DNA from: Pararhodobacter zhoushanensis | GTDB lineage: Bacteria; Pseudomonadota; Alphaproteobacteria; Rhodobacterales; Rhodobacteraceae | Length of the DNA: 64,000 bases | Direction: 5' to 3' | NCBI RefSeq assembly: GCF_003990445.1 | Contig: NZ_REEZ01000010.1 | Coordinates: forward strand, 99,303-163,302 | Program-made: the position numbers and the translations under genes | The notes under the pieces: generated by a model | The model's input: only the letters and a program-made list of their open reading frames with translations | What the model was told of the DNA's origin: nothing | Database searches by the model: none | Part shown: positions 1 through 7,146 of the stretch, piece by piece | How the letters are laid out: the number at the start of each line of letters is the position of its first letter | Position numbering within the stretch: the stretch's first letter is position 1

Positions 1-1081
1 CTGCGGCGGTTTCCGCCTGCAGATAATCGTCAACCGCCTGCCGGAACCGATCATCGGGGAACCAATGCAGCGAATGCACGGCACTCGGCAGATAGCCGCG
101 CGCCAGCTTGTGTTCTCCCTGCGCGCCTGCCTCGACCCGGCTCAGCCCGTTGGCCAGCGCCCAGTCAATCGCCTGATAGTAGCACAGCTCGAAATGCAGA
201 CAGGGGTGATCCTCGGTGCAGCCCCAGTAGCGGCCAAAGAGCGTTTCCGAGCCAATGAAATTCAGCGCCCCGGCAATGGGTTGGCCGTCACGCTCGGCAA
301 GGATCAGCAAGGTGTCGTCGCGCATCGTCTCCTGGATGCGGTCAAAGAACGCGCGGGTCAGATAGGGCGTGCCCCATTTGCGGCTGCCGGTGTCTTGATA
401 AAATTCCCAGAAGGCATCCCAATGCTCGGGCCGCAACGCGTCGCCGGTCAGCGCGCGGATCTCGCCGCCAAACGCCTGCGCCTGCGCGCGTTCGCGGCGG
501 ATCGTCTTACGCTTGCGCGAACTGAGCGCGGCCAGAAACCCGTCGAAATCGCCGTAGCCCTCATCCTGCCAATGGAATTGCTGGGTCAGGCGGTGAAGCC
601 AGCCCTCCTCGACGCCGACCGCTGCCTCATCCTCGGTGCAAAAGGTGATGTGGGCCGAGGACAGGTTGTTCGCCCCCGTCACCTCGGCAAGGGCGCGCAG
701 CAGGATCGGGCGCAGTTCCTCAGCCCCCAGCAGCCTCGCACCCGTCGCAGGGGTGAAGGGGACTGCCGATTGCAGCTTGGGATAATACCGCCCACCCGCG
801 CGCTGCCAGGCATCGGCGAAGGCATGGTCAAAGATGTATTCGCCCTGACTGTGGCCCTTGGCGTAAAGCGGCATCGCGGCCAGCAAGCGGCCATCCTGCC
901 GGATCGTCAGGTGTTTTGCTTCCCAGCCACTGCGGCCCCCGACCGAACGTGAGTCCTCCAGCGCCGCCAGAAAGCGATGCGTGGTAAACGGGTCAAGCGG
1001 GCGGGCGCCGTCTTGTGCGCACAGCCCGTCCCAGTCTTCCGCTGCGACTTGGCTGATGGCGTCGATGATCGCGATATCCAC
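1..1081 (-). CDS. DUF482/COG3146 GNAT-fold acyltransferase-like protein (3' partial)
   Basis: The minus-strand reading frame is open from a GTG at 1081 to the window edge: 360 full codons and one extra base, with no stop. An AAGGAG site lies five bases upstream of the GTG, which decides the start. The protein begins VDIAIIDAISQVAAEDWDGL. It carries features I associate with the DUF482 (COG3146, 'peptidogalycan biosynthesis') family: an N-terminal PFTTHRFLAALE segment, a central FYQDTGSRKWGTPYLTR stretch, and near the end EAGAQGEHKLARGY. The family has a FemAB/GNAT-like fold and its substrate is not established. The remaining C-terminus should be short, since family members usually have about 370-390 residues. 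It is third in an operon after ridA and the phosphodiesterase, 69 bases downstream of the latter. Family assignment is by motif recall only. Confidence 0.85.
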   Translation of the reverse strand, partial: MDIAIIDAISQVAAEDWDGLCAQDGARPLDPFTTHRFLAALEDSRSVGGRSGWEAKHLTIRQDGRLLAAMPLYAKGHSQGEYIFDHAFADAWQRAGGRYYPKLQSAVPFTPATGARLLGAEELRPILLRALAEVTGANNLSSAHITFCTEDEAAVGVEEGWLHRLTQQFHWQDEGYGDFDGFLAALSSRKRKTIRRERAQAQAFGGEIRALTGDALRPEHWDAFWEFYQDTGSRKWGTPYLTRAFFDRIQETMRDDTLLILAERDGQPIAGALNFIGSETLFGRYWGCTEDHPCLHFELCYYQAIDWALANGLSRVEAGAQGEHKLARGYLPSAVHSLHWFPDDRFRQAVDDYLQAETAA

Positions 1082-1120
1082 GGCGTCTCCTTGGCCTTTG
1101 GCCAAAGCTGGGCGACGGAG

Positions 1121-1140
1121 GGCCGGAGTCAAGTCCGGCC
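1121..1140. repeat. Intercistronic hairpin
   Basis: A perfect 7-bp inverted repeat, GGCCGGA / TCCGGCC with a 6-base loop, lies between the phosphodiesterase stop and the DUF482 start. There is no T-run after it in the direction of transcription, so it is more likely an RNA stability or attenuation element than a terminator. Confidence 0.5.
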
Positions 1141-1150
1141 CCGGTCGCAT

Positions 1151-1930
1151 TTAGGACTGCGCGGCGGGGTATCCCTCAAAGGTGATGTTCTGGGCGATGC
1201 GCCGCGCCGCCGCCTCTTCCTCGGTCGAGCGGATGGTCCAGCACAGCACCGCAGCCCCCTGGACTTTCAGCGCGGCCACGCGCGGGCGATCCAGATCGCG
1301 CCAGTGGTGCGAGATGAAGCTGGCCTCGACCGCGTCGAAATCGGCAATCGCGGCCAGCGCTTCGCGGTGCGCGTTCAGCTCTGGCCCCATGTCGGCCGGG
1401 AAATCGGACGCCGGGAAGGCATAGGTGGTCAGCCCGCGCGGGATTTCAGGCGCCAGCCGCGCCATATGCGCCACGGACGAGGGATTGAACGACATCAGCG
1501 CAACCGGCCCGTCGTAGCCTTGCAGCGCATTGGCGGCAGCGGCTTCGAGCACGCCATCGGTCGGCCCCATGACCCCGGACTGATCCTTGATCTCGATCAG
1601 CAGCGGCACGCGACCGGCAACCTCAGCCAGCACCTGACGCAGGGTCGGGATCGGCTCGGGCGACGAGCGCACGCGGATGCGCTGAAGCTCGGCGGCTGAA
1701 CGGCCCGCGACGGGGCCGGTGTCATAGGTCAGCCGGTCCAGATCGTCGTCATGAAACACCATCGCCTGACCATCGGCGCTGGGTTGCAGGTCGATCTCGA
1801 TGCCATAGCCCTCACGGATCGCCGCCCGGATCGCGGGCAGCGAGTTTTCGGGGCGGCGCGATCCTGCGTCATGGAACGCGCGATGCGCGATTGGCAGGCG
1901 CAGGAAGTCAGGGTGCAAGCTGGGGCGCAT
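1151..1930 (-). CDS. Glycerophosphodiester phosphodiesterase
   Basis: A 259-residue protein of the GDPD (UgpQ-like) family, which hydrolyses glycerophosphodiesters to sn-glycerol 3-phosphate and an alcohol. The family's active-site signature is visible: H16-R17 in AHRAFHDAG, E28-N29 in RPENS, E45 and D47 in IEIDLQ, and H60-D61 in VFHDDDLDRLT. No signal peptide is apparent, so a cytoplasmic enzyme is inferred. The chosen ATG at 1930 overlaps the ridA stop by one base (TGATG), indicating translational coupling. The frame stays open further upstream, but that part has no family similarity and lies inside ridA. Confidence 0.93.
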   Translation of the reverse strand: MRPSLHPDFLRLPIAHRAFHDAGSRRPENSLPAIRAAIREGYGIEIDLQPSADGQAMVFHDDDLDRLTYDTGPVAGRSAAELQRIRVRSSPEPIPTLRQVLAEVAGRVPLLIEIKDQSGVMGPTDGVLEAAAANALQGYDGPVALMSFNPSSVAHMARLAPEIPRGLTTYAFPASDFPADMGPELNAHREALAAIADFDAVEASFISHHWRDLDRPRVAALKVQGAAVLCWTIRSTEEEAAARRIAQNITFEGYPAAQS

Positions 1931-2394
1931 CAGGCGATCTCGAAAATCGCCTCGATCTCGACCGCGACCCCCATTGGTAGCGACGGGGCACCGACGGCGG
2001 CGCGGGCGTGGCGACCGGCCTCTCCCAGCACCGCGACCATCAGGTCCGACGCCCCGTTGATCACCTTGGGCTGGTCGGTGAAATCGGCGGTGCAATTGAC
2101 GAAACCGGTCAGCTTGACCAGACGGCTCAGCCTCGACCAGTCGCCGCCCAGCGCGGATTTCGCCTGCGCCAGCAGTGACAGCGCACAGGCGCGCGCGGCC
2201 TGGGCACCCTGTTCGGTGCTCAGATCGGCGCCCAGTTTGCCTGTGATCAGGCCGCCTTCGGACTGGCTGATCTGCCCCGAGACGAAAATCTGGTTACCGC
2301 TGATAACCCACGGCACGTAATTTGCGGCGGGGGCTGGGGCTGATTTCAACTCGAGACCCAATTCGGCAAGGCGAGCTTCGATGGCATGGGGCAT
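1930..2394 (-). CDS. RidA family protein
   Basis: A 154-residue protein of the RidA/YjgF/YER057c/UK114 superfamily. Classical members hydrolyse reactive enamine/imine intermediates from pyridoxal-phosphate enzymes. It starts MPHAIEARLAELGL and contains the family segment YVPWVISGNQIFVSGQIS and later VKLTGFVNCTADFTDQP. In place of the classical C-R-E substrate pocket the end reads LPMGVAVEIEAIFEIA, typical of the longer RidA subgroups whose substrates are uncertain. It is the first gene of the ridA-GDPD-DUF482 operon. The promoter should lie in 2395-2620. Confidence 0.92.
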   Translation of the reverse strand: MPHAIEARLAELGLELKSAPAPAANYVPWVISGNQIFVSGQISQSEGGLITGKLGADLSTEQGAQAARACALSLLAQAKSALGGDWSRLSRLVKLTGFVNCTADFTDQPKVINGASDLMVAVLGEAGRHARAAVGAPSLPMGVAVEIEAIFEIA

Positions 2395-2518
2395 GGCGCG
2401 GTCTCCTGATGGGATGCGCGGACAAAAGCACGTTTATCGCGCAACGGAAAGCCCCGGACAGCGCATGGGCGCCATGACAGGGATCGCGCGCCTCACCCCC
2501 ATCGAGGGGGTTCGGCGC

Positions 2519-2567
2519 GCGCGGGGCCAGCCCCGCGCCCCGCCCAAGGGGCCTTGGCCCCCTTGGG
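2519..2567. repeat. Pair of GC-rich intergenic inverted repeats
   Basis: Two back-to-back stem-loops sit between ridA and the HlyD gene. The first is GCGCGGGGC / GCCCCGCGC (2519-2527 and 2530-2538). The second is CCCAAGGGG / CCCCTTGGG (2543-2551 and 2559-2567). The second belongs to the same family as the inverted repeat at 26707-26736, which has identical CCCAAGGGG arms. Neither is followed by a clear T-tract on either strand. The rest of 2395-2620 shows no gene. Confidence 0.7.
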
Positions 2568-2620
2568 AAACCCCGTCACCGCAAGAGTGCCAACGCCGCA
2601 CAGGCCGCGATGTCTTCCTT

Positions 2621-3913
2621 TCAGGGTTCGCGCAGGGCCCGGGCAAAATGCTCACGAAGGGGGTCGATCAGATAGGCCAGCGGCGTCCGTTCGCCGGTGG
2701 TGAGGAATGCCTGAACGGACATCCCCGGAACGAGTTCGCGGTCCGCAAGGATCTCCAGCGATTCCGCCGTAGGACTGAGGGAGACGCGGAAATGGCGGAT
2801 GCCCGTCCGTTCGTCGATGAACGTGGCGGCGGAAACATTGGTCACGACGGCAGGCAGATCGGGCAGGTTCCGCTCGGCAAGACCCGGAAAGCGCAGGGTG
2901 GCGGTCTGACCTATCACCACATGGTCGATCTCATCCGGGCTGACGCGCACCATCAGACTGGGCGGCGCGGAATGGGCAAAAATCTGCATGACCACCTCTG
3001 CCGGGCGAACCACCGCCTCGGCTGCCGGGACGGTGAGATCATGCACCACACCTGCGGTCGGCGCGCGAAGATCCAGGGCGTCAAGCCGGGCGCGCAATGC
3101 CGACCGGCGCGCCTGAAGTTCGATAAGCTGCATGCCGGTATCGGCGAAGGCCTGCTCTGCCTCTTCCCGCCGGACGGCAGCCAGGGCACCCGTTTGCAGA
3201 GCAATCTCCGAAATCTGCCCGCGCAGCTCGGCATCCCGCGCGACCATGGCGGCCCGCGACCCCGCCAGCCGCGCCGCCGAACGGGCCAGAGCGCTGACCT
3301 GTTCGGCCCGAGCCAGACCGCTGGCGCGCAGGGTGCGCAGCGTCTGCAACTCTTCGTTCAGCAAGGCTTGCTCGGTATCCATCTGCGCGCGGCTCTCGGT
3401 CAGGCCGGTCAGCTCAGCCTCGGTCTGGTGGCGGCGTTGGACCAGCTGGGCCTGTTGGCGCTCAAGCGTGTCCCGGCGCGCATCGAACAACCGCCGCTGC
3501 GCTTCCAGAGCCGCAATAAACGCGCGGTCCTGCATCCGGTCAGGCGGAACCTGCGGAAAGCTGCCTGTATCGCGTTCGGCGCGCAGGCGCATCAGGCGCG
3601 CTTCGAGCTCGCGCACCTGCGTGTCGATGAAGCGCAGCTCATTGCTCAGAGGTTCGCCGTTCAACCGGATCAGAAGCTGCCCGGCGGTGACGGCGTCACC
3701 TTCACGGACCAACAGTTGCGCCACCACACCGCCATCGGGATGCTGAACCGGGTGCCGGGCCGGGGTTGAATCCACCTCACCATTGGCGACGACAGCCGAC
3801 GAAATGGACGCCCGCGCAGCCCAGCCGAAAATACCGACCAGCAGCATCAGACAGGCCATGCCCCCCAAGGCGATCGCACGCCCTGCCCCCAGTTCCGAAA
3901 CCGAGGCGCTCAT
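2621..3913 (-). CDS. HlyD family type I secretion periplasmic adaptor
   Basis: A 430-residue membrane-fusion protein that links an inner-membrane ABC exporter to an outer-membrane TolC-type channel. It has one N-terminal membrane helix (about residues 13-33, ALGGMACLMLLVGIFGWAA). The biotinyl-lipoyl-like segment VVAQLLVREGDAVTAGQLLIRL follows, then a long alpha-helical hairpin rich in Arg, Glu and Gln (about 80-270). After that come the second half of the lipoyl domain (LRAPTAGVVHDLTV) and a beta-barrel. Length and order match PrtE/LapC-type adaptors. Its ATG overlaps the stop of the ABC gene by four bases (ATGA). No outer-membrane partner is present in the window. The most obvious nearby candidate cargo are the RTX proteins at 12779 and 37213, but that link is inference. 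Confidence 0.93.
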   Translation of the reverse strand: MSASVSELGAGRAIALGGMACLMLLVGIFGWAARASISSAVVANGEVDSTPARHPVQHPDGGVVAQLLVREGDAVTAGQLLIRLNGEPLSNELRFIDTQVRELEARLMRLRAERDTGSFPQVPPDRMQDRAFIAALEAQRRLFDARRDTLERQQAQLVQRRHQTEAELTGLTESRAQMDTEQALLNEELQTLRTLRASGLARAEQVSALARSAARLAGSRAAMVARDAELRGQISEIALQTGALAAVRREEAEQAFADTGMQLIELQARRSALRARLDALDLRAPTAGVVHDLTVPAAEAVVRPAEVVMQIFAHSAPPSLMVRVSPDEIDHVVIGQTATLRFPGLAERNLPDLPAVVTNVSAATFIDERTGIRHFRVSLSPTAESLEILADRELVPGMSVQAFLTTGERTPLAYLIDPLREHFARALREP

Positions 3914-5613
3914 GACTCTCTCCCAGCTGGCACGACCGCGACATGGTTGCGGACCATTTGACGAAGAATGATGTCGCGCGGGCCAAAGCCGGTCTGCACA
4001 CCACCATCGAGCACCAGAAGGTCATCACATTCCGAAATCGAGGCGGGGCGAAGCGCGGTGATAACAATCACCGCGCCGCGCGCCTTCAGCTCACGAATTG
4101 CGGTGTTGAAGGCGGCCTGCGCGTCGGCATCGAGATGGGCATTGGGTTCGTCCAGCACCACCAGTGCCGGGTCGCCATAATAGGCGCGCGCCAGCCCTAT
4201 GCGCTGCAGCAAGCCGCCCGGCAGGTGCGCCGCGTCCGGCTCGGCCGGAGTTTCATAGCCCGAGAACAGGGCGGCGATGCCCGGATGCGCGCCAGCCAAG
4301 CGGGCCGCGGCTTCGATCCGGGTCGGGTCCGCATCGGGCGCGTGACGCGAGATCGTCTCGGCCAGCGTGCCCGGCAAGAGCCCGAAGCGCTGAGGCAGGA
4401 AGCCGATGCGGTTAATGGGCACCTTGGACAGTGGCACCTGCCCCAGCCGCAACACGCCGGCGGAAGGCGGGACCGATCCGGCCAGCACGCGCGCGAACAG
4501 GCTCTTGCCCGAGCCGCCCGGTCCAATCACACCGAGCGCGCGGCCCGGCGACACTTCGAACCCGTGGAGGCGCAGCACGGCTTCTCGCCGGCCCTGCGGC
4601 ACCACGACCAGACCACGCACGCTGAGCGCGCCTTCAAAAGGCCCGAGCACCGGCTCGACCGGGCGCCCCGTGGCGCGCAAGAACGCGTCAAGGCGCCGCC
4701 ATCCGGTCAGGGCGGCGTGCAGCGTGCTCCAATGGGCCGCCAGTTGCTCGACCGGGGCCAGCGCCCGGCCCAGCAGGATCGACGCACCGACCATCAGCCC
4801 CGGTGAGAGCTGCTCATGCAGGACCAGCCAAGCCCCCAGCGCCAGCGTTGCCGATTGCAGGAACAACCGGAACGTCCGCGCCAAAGCCGACGAGCGCACC
4901 GAGCCATCCGCCGTCCGCAAAAGCGCCGCCAGCGCGTGATCGCGGTGGCCGAGCCAGCGGGCGATGACATCGGGGGTCAGGCCGGCAACGCGATCACTGC
5001 CCTCATTCTCAATCGCGGATTGCAGCTGGTCGGCGGCGGCCCCCTCATGCCGGGCGTCGCCAAGCAGTCGGCGCTGGGCAAGATGCCCGGCAAAGGCCTG
5101 AACGGCCAGCACGACACTGCCGCCCACCGCCAGCCAACCCAAGGCCGGATGCACGGCATACAGGATGGCCAGAAACACCAGCGTCCATGGCAGATCAAAC
5201 GCCGCCTGCGCCACGGTCGAGCCCAGGACGCGCTGCACCGTATCCAGATCCTGCATCGCCATAGCTGCGCGGGGATCGGGCGGGTCGCGCAGGCGGGCAC
5301 GCAAGCTTGCTTCGAACACGCGTTGTTCCAGCGCATGCCGGGTGCGCGCGCCGATGCGGACCATCACCTGCGCACGCGCCGTGTCGATCCCGGCCATCAT
5401 CGCATACACAAAGGCAACCAGTGCAAAGAGTACGATCAAGGTGGCGGTCGAGCGCCCGGTCAGCACGCGGTCATAAACCTGCAGCATGAATATCGGACCG
5501 GTCAGGATGAGCAGATTTGACACCGCGCCGAAAACCAGCACCGCCAGCCAGAGCCCGCGCAAGTCTGCTGTCCAGTTACCGGCTGTGATCCGGTTCGGCA
5601 TAACGCACCCCAA
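3910..5613 (-). CDS. Type I secretion ABC permease/ATPase (PrtD-like) with degenerate ATPase motifs
   Basis: A 567-residue half-transporter: a membrane domain (about 20-300) followed by a nucleotide-binding domain. Walker A is GPGGSGKS (364-371), the Q-loop FLPQ (405-408), Walker B VVLDEP (485-490) and the D-loop HLD. Two motifs are unusual. The signature reads LPGGLLQR (464-471) where PrtD-type proteins have LSGGQ.QR. The H-loop position reads TALRP, placing Leu521 where the switch histidine is expected. The frame is intact, so this is not simple decay. The gene could start at 5613 or at the second Met (5601). It forms a two-gene operon with the HlyD gene. Family assignment is firm; normal ATPase activity is not certain. 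Confidence 0.92.
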   Translation of the reverse strand: MGCVMPNRITAGNWTADLRGLWLAVLVFGAVSNLLILTGPIFMLQVYDRVLTGRSTATLIVLFALVAFVYAMMAGIDTARAQVMVRIGARTRHALEQRVFEASLRARLRDPPDPRAAMAMQDLDTVQRVLGSTVAQAAFDLPWTLVFLAILYAVHPALGWLAVGGSVVLAVQAFAGHLAQRRLLGDARHEGAAADQLQSAIENEGSDRVAGLTPDVIARWLGHRDHALAALLRTADGSVRSSALARTFRLFLQSATLALGAWLVLHEQLSPGLMVGASILLGRALAPVEQLAAHWSTLHAALTGWRRLDAFLRATGRPVEPVLGPFEGALSVRGLVVVPQGRREAVLRLHGFEVSPGRALGVIGPGGSGKSLFARVLAGSVPPSAGVLRLGQVPLSKVPINRIGFLPQRFGLLPGTLAETISRHAPDADPTRIEAAARLAGAHPGIAALFSGYETPAEPDAAHLPGGLLQRIGLARAYYGDPALVVLDEPNAHLDADAQAAFNTAIRELKARGAVIVITALRPASISECDDLLVLDGGVQTGFGPRDIILRQMVRNHVAVVPAGRES

Positions 5614-5710
5614 CTGACGGGGATGCGAGGTTGCCCTTGCCGTTGTCCCCTTTTACACCAACGTTGCGCACAAAGTGCTAGTATTCGGTAAACACCGGCA
5701 GGAGAACGCG

Positions 5711-6496
5711 ATGGCGATGGCGATGGCGACACGCGAACATGGGGGGCTGATGGCTCTGGTGCTGGTCGGGCTGGTTGCCGGCTGCGCCAGCCCAACGGTC
5801 GCGCCCGGTTTCAACGATCCGTTCGAGAGCACGAACCGCGCTTGGTTCGAGCACAACATGGCCCTGAGTGGCGCCCTGACCGGCGGCGACGAACCGGCAC
5901 CGGCCGTCGCTCCTGTCACGGACGCGACCACCGTGGTCGCCCCGGCGCCGCCCCGCTCGAGCCGGTTTCGCCGCATCGTCGGTAATTTCGGCGGGAATCT
6001 GGGCCAACCCTCGGTGATCCTGAACGATCTGCTGCAAGTGCGCCCGGACCGGGCCTTCGAAAACACCGTCCGCTTTGTGATCAACACCACCGTGGGTCTG
6101 GGCGGGCTGTTCGACCCTGCCGGGCATATGGGCATCCATGGTCGCAGCACCGATTTCGGCGAAACGCTGCACCGGTGGGGTGCCGGAGAAGGGGCCTACA
6201 TGGTGTTGCCGCTCTTTGGTCCCTCGACCGAGCGCGACACCGCCGGGCTGGTCGTCGACGCCTTCATCAACCCGCTGCGGTTTGTCCTGCCTCAGCCCGA
6301 ATCGAGCCTGACCTCGATCGCGCGCATTGGCGGCAGACTGGCCGATGCGGCCGAGTATTCGGACATACTCGACGCGAATGTGATCAATACCGCCGACCCC
6401 TATGCCCAGGCGCGGCTTCTCTACTTGCAGACGCGGCGGTATCATCTTGGGATTGAAGCTGAGGACGAGATCATTGACCCCTATGCCGACTTTTAA
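5711..6496 (+). CDS. mlaA: MlaA/VacJ family outer-membrane lipoprotein
   Basis: A 261-residue lipoprotein of the MlaA family. MlaA removes mislocalised phospholipids from the outer leaflet of the outer membrane and passes them to MlaC. The lipobox LVAGC follows a short hydrophobic segment. The MlaA core follows: DPFESTNRAWFEHN, then RFRRIVGNFGGNLGQPSVILNDLLQ, RFVINTTVGLGGLFDPA and GAYMVLPLFGPSTERDT. AGGAG at 5700-5704 decides the ATG at 5711. An upstream GTG in frame (5675) has no ribosome site. A proline/alanine-rich insert (about residues 58-80) lies between DPFEST and the core. The gene overlaps mlaC by 14 bases. Confidence 0.94.
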   Translation: MAMAMATREHGGLMALVLVGLVAGCASPTVAPGFNDPFESTNRAWFEHNMALSGALTGGDEPAPAVAPVTDATTVVAPAPPRSSRFRRIVGNFGGNLGQPSVILNDLLQVRPDRAFENTVRFVINTTVGLGGLFDPAGHMGIHGRSTDFGETLHRWGAGEGAYMVLPLFGPSTERDTAGLVVDAFINPLRFVLPQPESSLTSIARIGGRLADAAEYSDILDANVINTADPYAQARLLYLQTRRYHLGIEAEDEIIDPYADF

Positions 6497-7091
6497 GCCA
6501 ACCCGCCGCTCGTTGCTGGCCGCTATGGCCGCAGCCACCGCGCTGCCCTTGCTGCCCCGCACCGCTGCGGCGATGACCCAGGGACAGGCGAGCGAGCTGA
6601 TCACCAGCGTGATGCGCGACGTTCACGGGATCATCAACTCGGGCGCGTCGGAAGCACGGATGATCGGGCAGTTTGCTGATCTGTTCGACCGTTACGGCGA
6701 CGTGCCGGTGATTGCGCGCTCGGTTCTGGGGCCGCCCGCGCGCAGCGCCAGTGCGGCGCAGATGGCGGCGTTCACCACGGCGTTCCGCGACTACCTGTCG
6801 CGCAAATATGGCCGTCAGTTCCGCCGGTTCGTCGGCGCCTCGGTCGAGGTGACGGGTGCGCGCGCGGTGCAAAGCTTTTATGAGGTCATCACCACGATGA
6901 CCATGCGCGGCGACGCCCCGTTCGAGGTGCGTTGGCAGGTGTCAGACCGCAGCGGGCGCGACCTGTTTTTCAACCTGATCATCGAGGGCGTGAACCTGCT
7001 GGCGGCTGAGCGGCAGGAAATCGGCACCATGCTGGAACGGCGCGGCGGCAATATCGACCAGATGATCGCGGATCTGCGTCAGGCAGGCTGA
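6483..7091 (+). CDS. mlaC: MlaC-like ABC transporter substrate-binding protein
   Basis: A 202-residue periplasmic phospholipid-binding protein of the MlaC/Ttg2D family, which shuttles lipids between MlaA and the MlaFEDB inner-membrane complex. A twin-arginine-like leader (TRRSLLAAMAAATALPLLP) precedes the mature protein. Family features include FADLFDRYGDVPVIARSVLG, a YLSRKYGRQF segment and FFNLIIEGVNLLAAERQEI near the C-terminus. The start at 6483 lies inside the end of mlaA, so translation is probably coupled. No mlaFED genes are in the window. Confidence 0.9.
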   Translation: MPTFKPTRRSLLAAMAAATALPLLPRTAAAMTQGQASELITSVMRDVHGIINSGASEARMIGQFADLFDRYGDVPVIARSVLGPPARSASAAQMAAFTTAFRDYLSRKYGRQFRRFVGASVEVTGARAVQSFYEVITTMTMRGDAPFEVRWQVSDRSGRDLFFNLIIEGVNLLAAERQEIGTMLERRGGNIDQMIADLRQAG

Positions 7092-7111
7092 GGCCACAGT
7101 CAGAAATGAAA

Positions 7112-7142
7112 AACGCCGGGGTCACGCAGACCCCGGCGTTTT
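7112..7142. terminator. Bidirectional rho-independent terminator
   Basis: A perfect 12-bp inverted repeat (AACGCCGGGGTC / GACCCCGGCGTT, loop ACGCA) lies between the convergent mlaC and penicillin-binding protein genes. It is flanked by short A and T runs and can serve both directions. Confidence 0.85.
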
Positions 7143-7146
7143 CGTG

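Noticed and set aside
3910-5613. ABC gene considered a pseudogene because of altered ATPase motifs
   Set aside because: The frame is intact, the overlap with the HlyD gene is preserved and Walker A and B are complete, so it is kept as a gene with a note.
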